From Pseudomonadales bacterium (GTDB taxonomy: Bacteria > Pseudomonadota > Gammaproteobacteria > Pseudomonadales > Azotimanducaceae): DNA of 64,000 nucleotides. Numbering within the stretch: position 1 is the stretch's first letter; every line of letters starts with the position of its first letter. Of the stretch, positions 63,023 to 64,000 are shown piece by piece. Made by a program: the position numbers and the translations under genes. Below the pieces are notes generated by a model. It was given only the letters and a program-made list of their open reading frames with translations, searched no databases and was not told where the DNA came from. The DNA lies in contig JAJDVW010000129.1 of the NCBI GenBank assembly GCA_022825925.1, forward strand, positions 1 to 64,000, read 5' to 3'.

Positions 63023-63905
63023 CCTGAGCTTCGGTCAGCGAGCAAGCGCCCAGCAGCCTCTGAAAGGTCTCCGTCCACATGTTCCAGGTGTCCGCGTTCC
63101 ATCCCGCGAACCGCTTGCCGGCGTCCGGCGTGAACACGCGCAGGCGCAGCGGCTGCGAGCCGTCAATGCGCCAGCCGAGCGCGTCGCAGAACCAGTACTG
63201 CGTCCACGGATCGCCACTGCGATTTGCACCGCGCAAGATGGGGATCTCCTCCCCAAGCCCCGTTGCCCACTCCTCGCACCGCGCCAACAGAGCGGCGCGC
63301 AGTCCCCGCATGAACTCGTACTGCACAAAGGCATGGCTTCGGTCCCATCGCAGGAGCTGTTCCCGCCTCTCCGACAGGATGCCGTCAATGTGCTCGCGAT
63401 ACTGCCGAAGAATCTCGTGCTCGCCACGACCGGCGTGGCCAGCCAGAAACCGCTGCATGTCCTCCGCGTCGAACACGCGGTAACCCGCGTTCTTCACCTC
63501 GTCTCGCTCGTCGTCGTACACGTAGCCGGTCTTGTAGTAGACGAGGCAGAAGCCGTCTTCGTGCTCATCGTCCTGCCGCACGCTGTCCGAGTAGCGCTTC
63601 AGTTGGTCGCTGTGCATCTCGGTATCGGTCTTGTCTTCGATTACGAAGGTGACCCGCCGCCCATCAATGGTCGCCCGGAAGTAGACGTCGATACCTTCCC
63701 GCTGGCGCTGCGGGGGGCCAACGTCTGTCACATCACACTGTCCCTGATCGCCGTGCGGGCCATGCTTGACGAGCGCGCGCACGAAACTCCGGCCGCACTC
63801 ACCCAGCGTCCCGTCGGCCTCGCGGGCGCACGCGACCAGCCAGCAGATGACCGCATCCTGCGACAGTTCCTTCGTGGCGAATCGGAAGATGTTGGGGGTT
63901 GGCAC
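62988..63905 (-). CDS. PD-(D/E)XK nuclease-superfamily protein (PDDEXK_4 type)
   Basis: A 305-residue protein. The N-terminus NIFRFATKELSQDAVICWLVACA is the marked start of the PDDEXK_4 group. The nuclease core GIDVYFRATIDGRRVTFVIEDKTDTEMHSDQLKRY (about 91-125) has the Asp of GIDV and the Glu-Asp-Lys of VIEDKTDT. Then VYYKTGYVYDDERD and a helical C-terminal part. Related proteins are predicted restriction-type or defence nucleases; partner genes are not known. Its 3' end overlaps the tail of the truncated tape-measure frame. It follows another gene's end by 13 bp on the same strand. Confidence 0.82.
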   Translation of the reverse strand: MPTPNIFRFATKELSQDAVICWLVACAREADGTLGECGRSFVRALVKHGPHGDQGQCDVTDVGPPQRQREGIDVYFRATIDGRRVTFVIEDKTDTEMHSDQLKRYSDSVRQDDEHEDGFCLVYYKTGYVYDDERDEVKNAGYRVFDAEDMQRFLAGHAGRGEHEILRQYREHIDGILSERREQLLRWDRSHAFVQYEFMRGLRAALLARCEEWATGLGEEIPILRGANRSGDPWTQYWFCDALGWRIDGSQPLRLRVFTPDAGKRFAGWNADTWNMWTETFQRLLGACSLTEAQVTRGCTARAHS

Positions 63906-63918
63906 AGGCAGGGTCTCC

Positions 63919-64000
63919 TCAGTCCTTCGCGTCCTGTGACGCAGACGAATGATGCGCCGCGACGCCCGCGCACAGGCCGGCCAGACGCTCGCGCAAGACG
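63919..64000 (-). CDS. C-terminal end of an unidentified protein, rest outside window
   Basis: On the minus strand a frame comes in from the window edge and ends LRERLAGLCAGVAAHHSSA, then SQDAKD and TGA at 63919-63921, 13 bp before the nuclease gene start. With only about 26 residues no identity can be given. If real, it and the nuclease form one operon. Confidence 0.35.
   Translation of the reverse strand, partial: VLRERLAGLCAGVAAHHSSASQDAKD

Overview
The window is about 64 kb of high-GC bacterial DNA with dense, short-spaced genes. Most of the chromosomal backbone looks gammaproteobacterial: a one-piece tmRNA with the tag ANDDNYALAA, xseB directly followed by ispA, a class Ia NrdA with two ATP-cones plus NrdB, a PhoQ/PhoP-type two-component pair, a DUF349 protein, and YifB/ComM. 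The taxon below class level cannot be named from this sequence, and 16S rRNA is absent.

Layout. 1-1270: tail of a membrane-anchored coiled-coil protein, then a long gene-poor stretch with a 19-bp perfect inverted repeat and a degenerate direct repeat. 1284-1859: RelB/YafQ-type toxin-antitoxin pair with an operator-like palindrome. 1882-14296: a defence island. One strand carries an exonuclease-RecQ-UvrD three-part helicase. The other carries a compact operon: two amino-methyltransferases, a winged-helix-like protein, a McrB-type AAA+ ATPase without specificity domain, and a McrC-type PD-(D/E)XK nuclease, with a ribbon-helix-helix protein upstream. 14719-17928: an IS66-family element with 23-bp inverted repeats that carries a DUF4338 (DruA-like) gene. 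18046-18397: tmRNA, whose 3' end borders the island; ssrA 3' ends are classic island integration sites. 18353-25188: Sel1-repeat protein, LOG-family protein, VapB with a VapC stump, xseB-ispA, a duplicated winged-helix protein and a frameshifted glpK. 25189-29838: nrdAB with LexA-like and NrdR-like sites upstream. 29931-31348: a two-gene type II restriction-modification system (MT-A70 methylase plus BglII/BstYI-type nuclease). 31382-41480: mostly metabolic genes (dimethylformamidase-like protein, a decayed esterase, HipBA, a secreted methyltransferase, a 2-hydroxyacid dehydrogenase, a glycosyltransferase/YrbL pair, an alpha/beta hydrolase, a crotonase, a CDGSH protein). 41503-53387: DUF349 protein, PepSY-PhoP-PhoQ operon, glycerate-kinase-like protein, DoxX, MATE transporter, a rubrerythrin/Fe-S reductase/DUF3501 operon and an M28-type peptidase. 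53455-60995: tRNA-Phe, an orphan solute-binding protein divergent from a TonB receptor, cytochrome c5, ComM and an unknown protein. 61172-64000: a phage tail fragment whose tape-measure gene is cut off and abuts a PDDEXK_4 nuclease gene.

The most notable system is the 7.3-14.3 kb operon. Its logic (modify with two MTases, restrict with a GTP/ATP-driven McrBC-like machine) resembles LlaJI/BsuMI-type systems. It differs in using two amino-methyltransferases, in having a fifth protein between MTase and ATPase that may supply target recognition, and in lying convergent to a triple nuclease-helicase. Functions are inferred from motifs and gene order only; no database search was possible.
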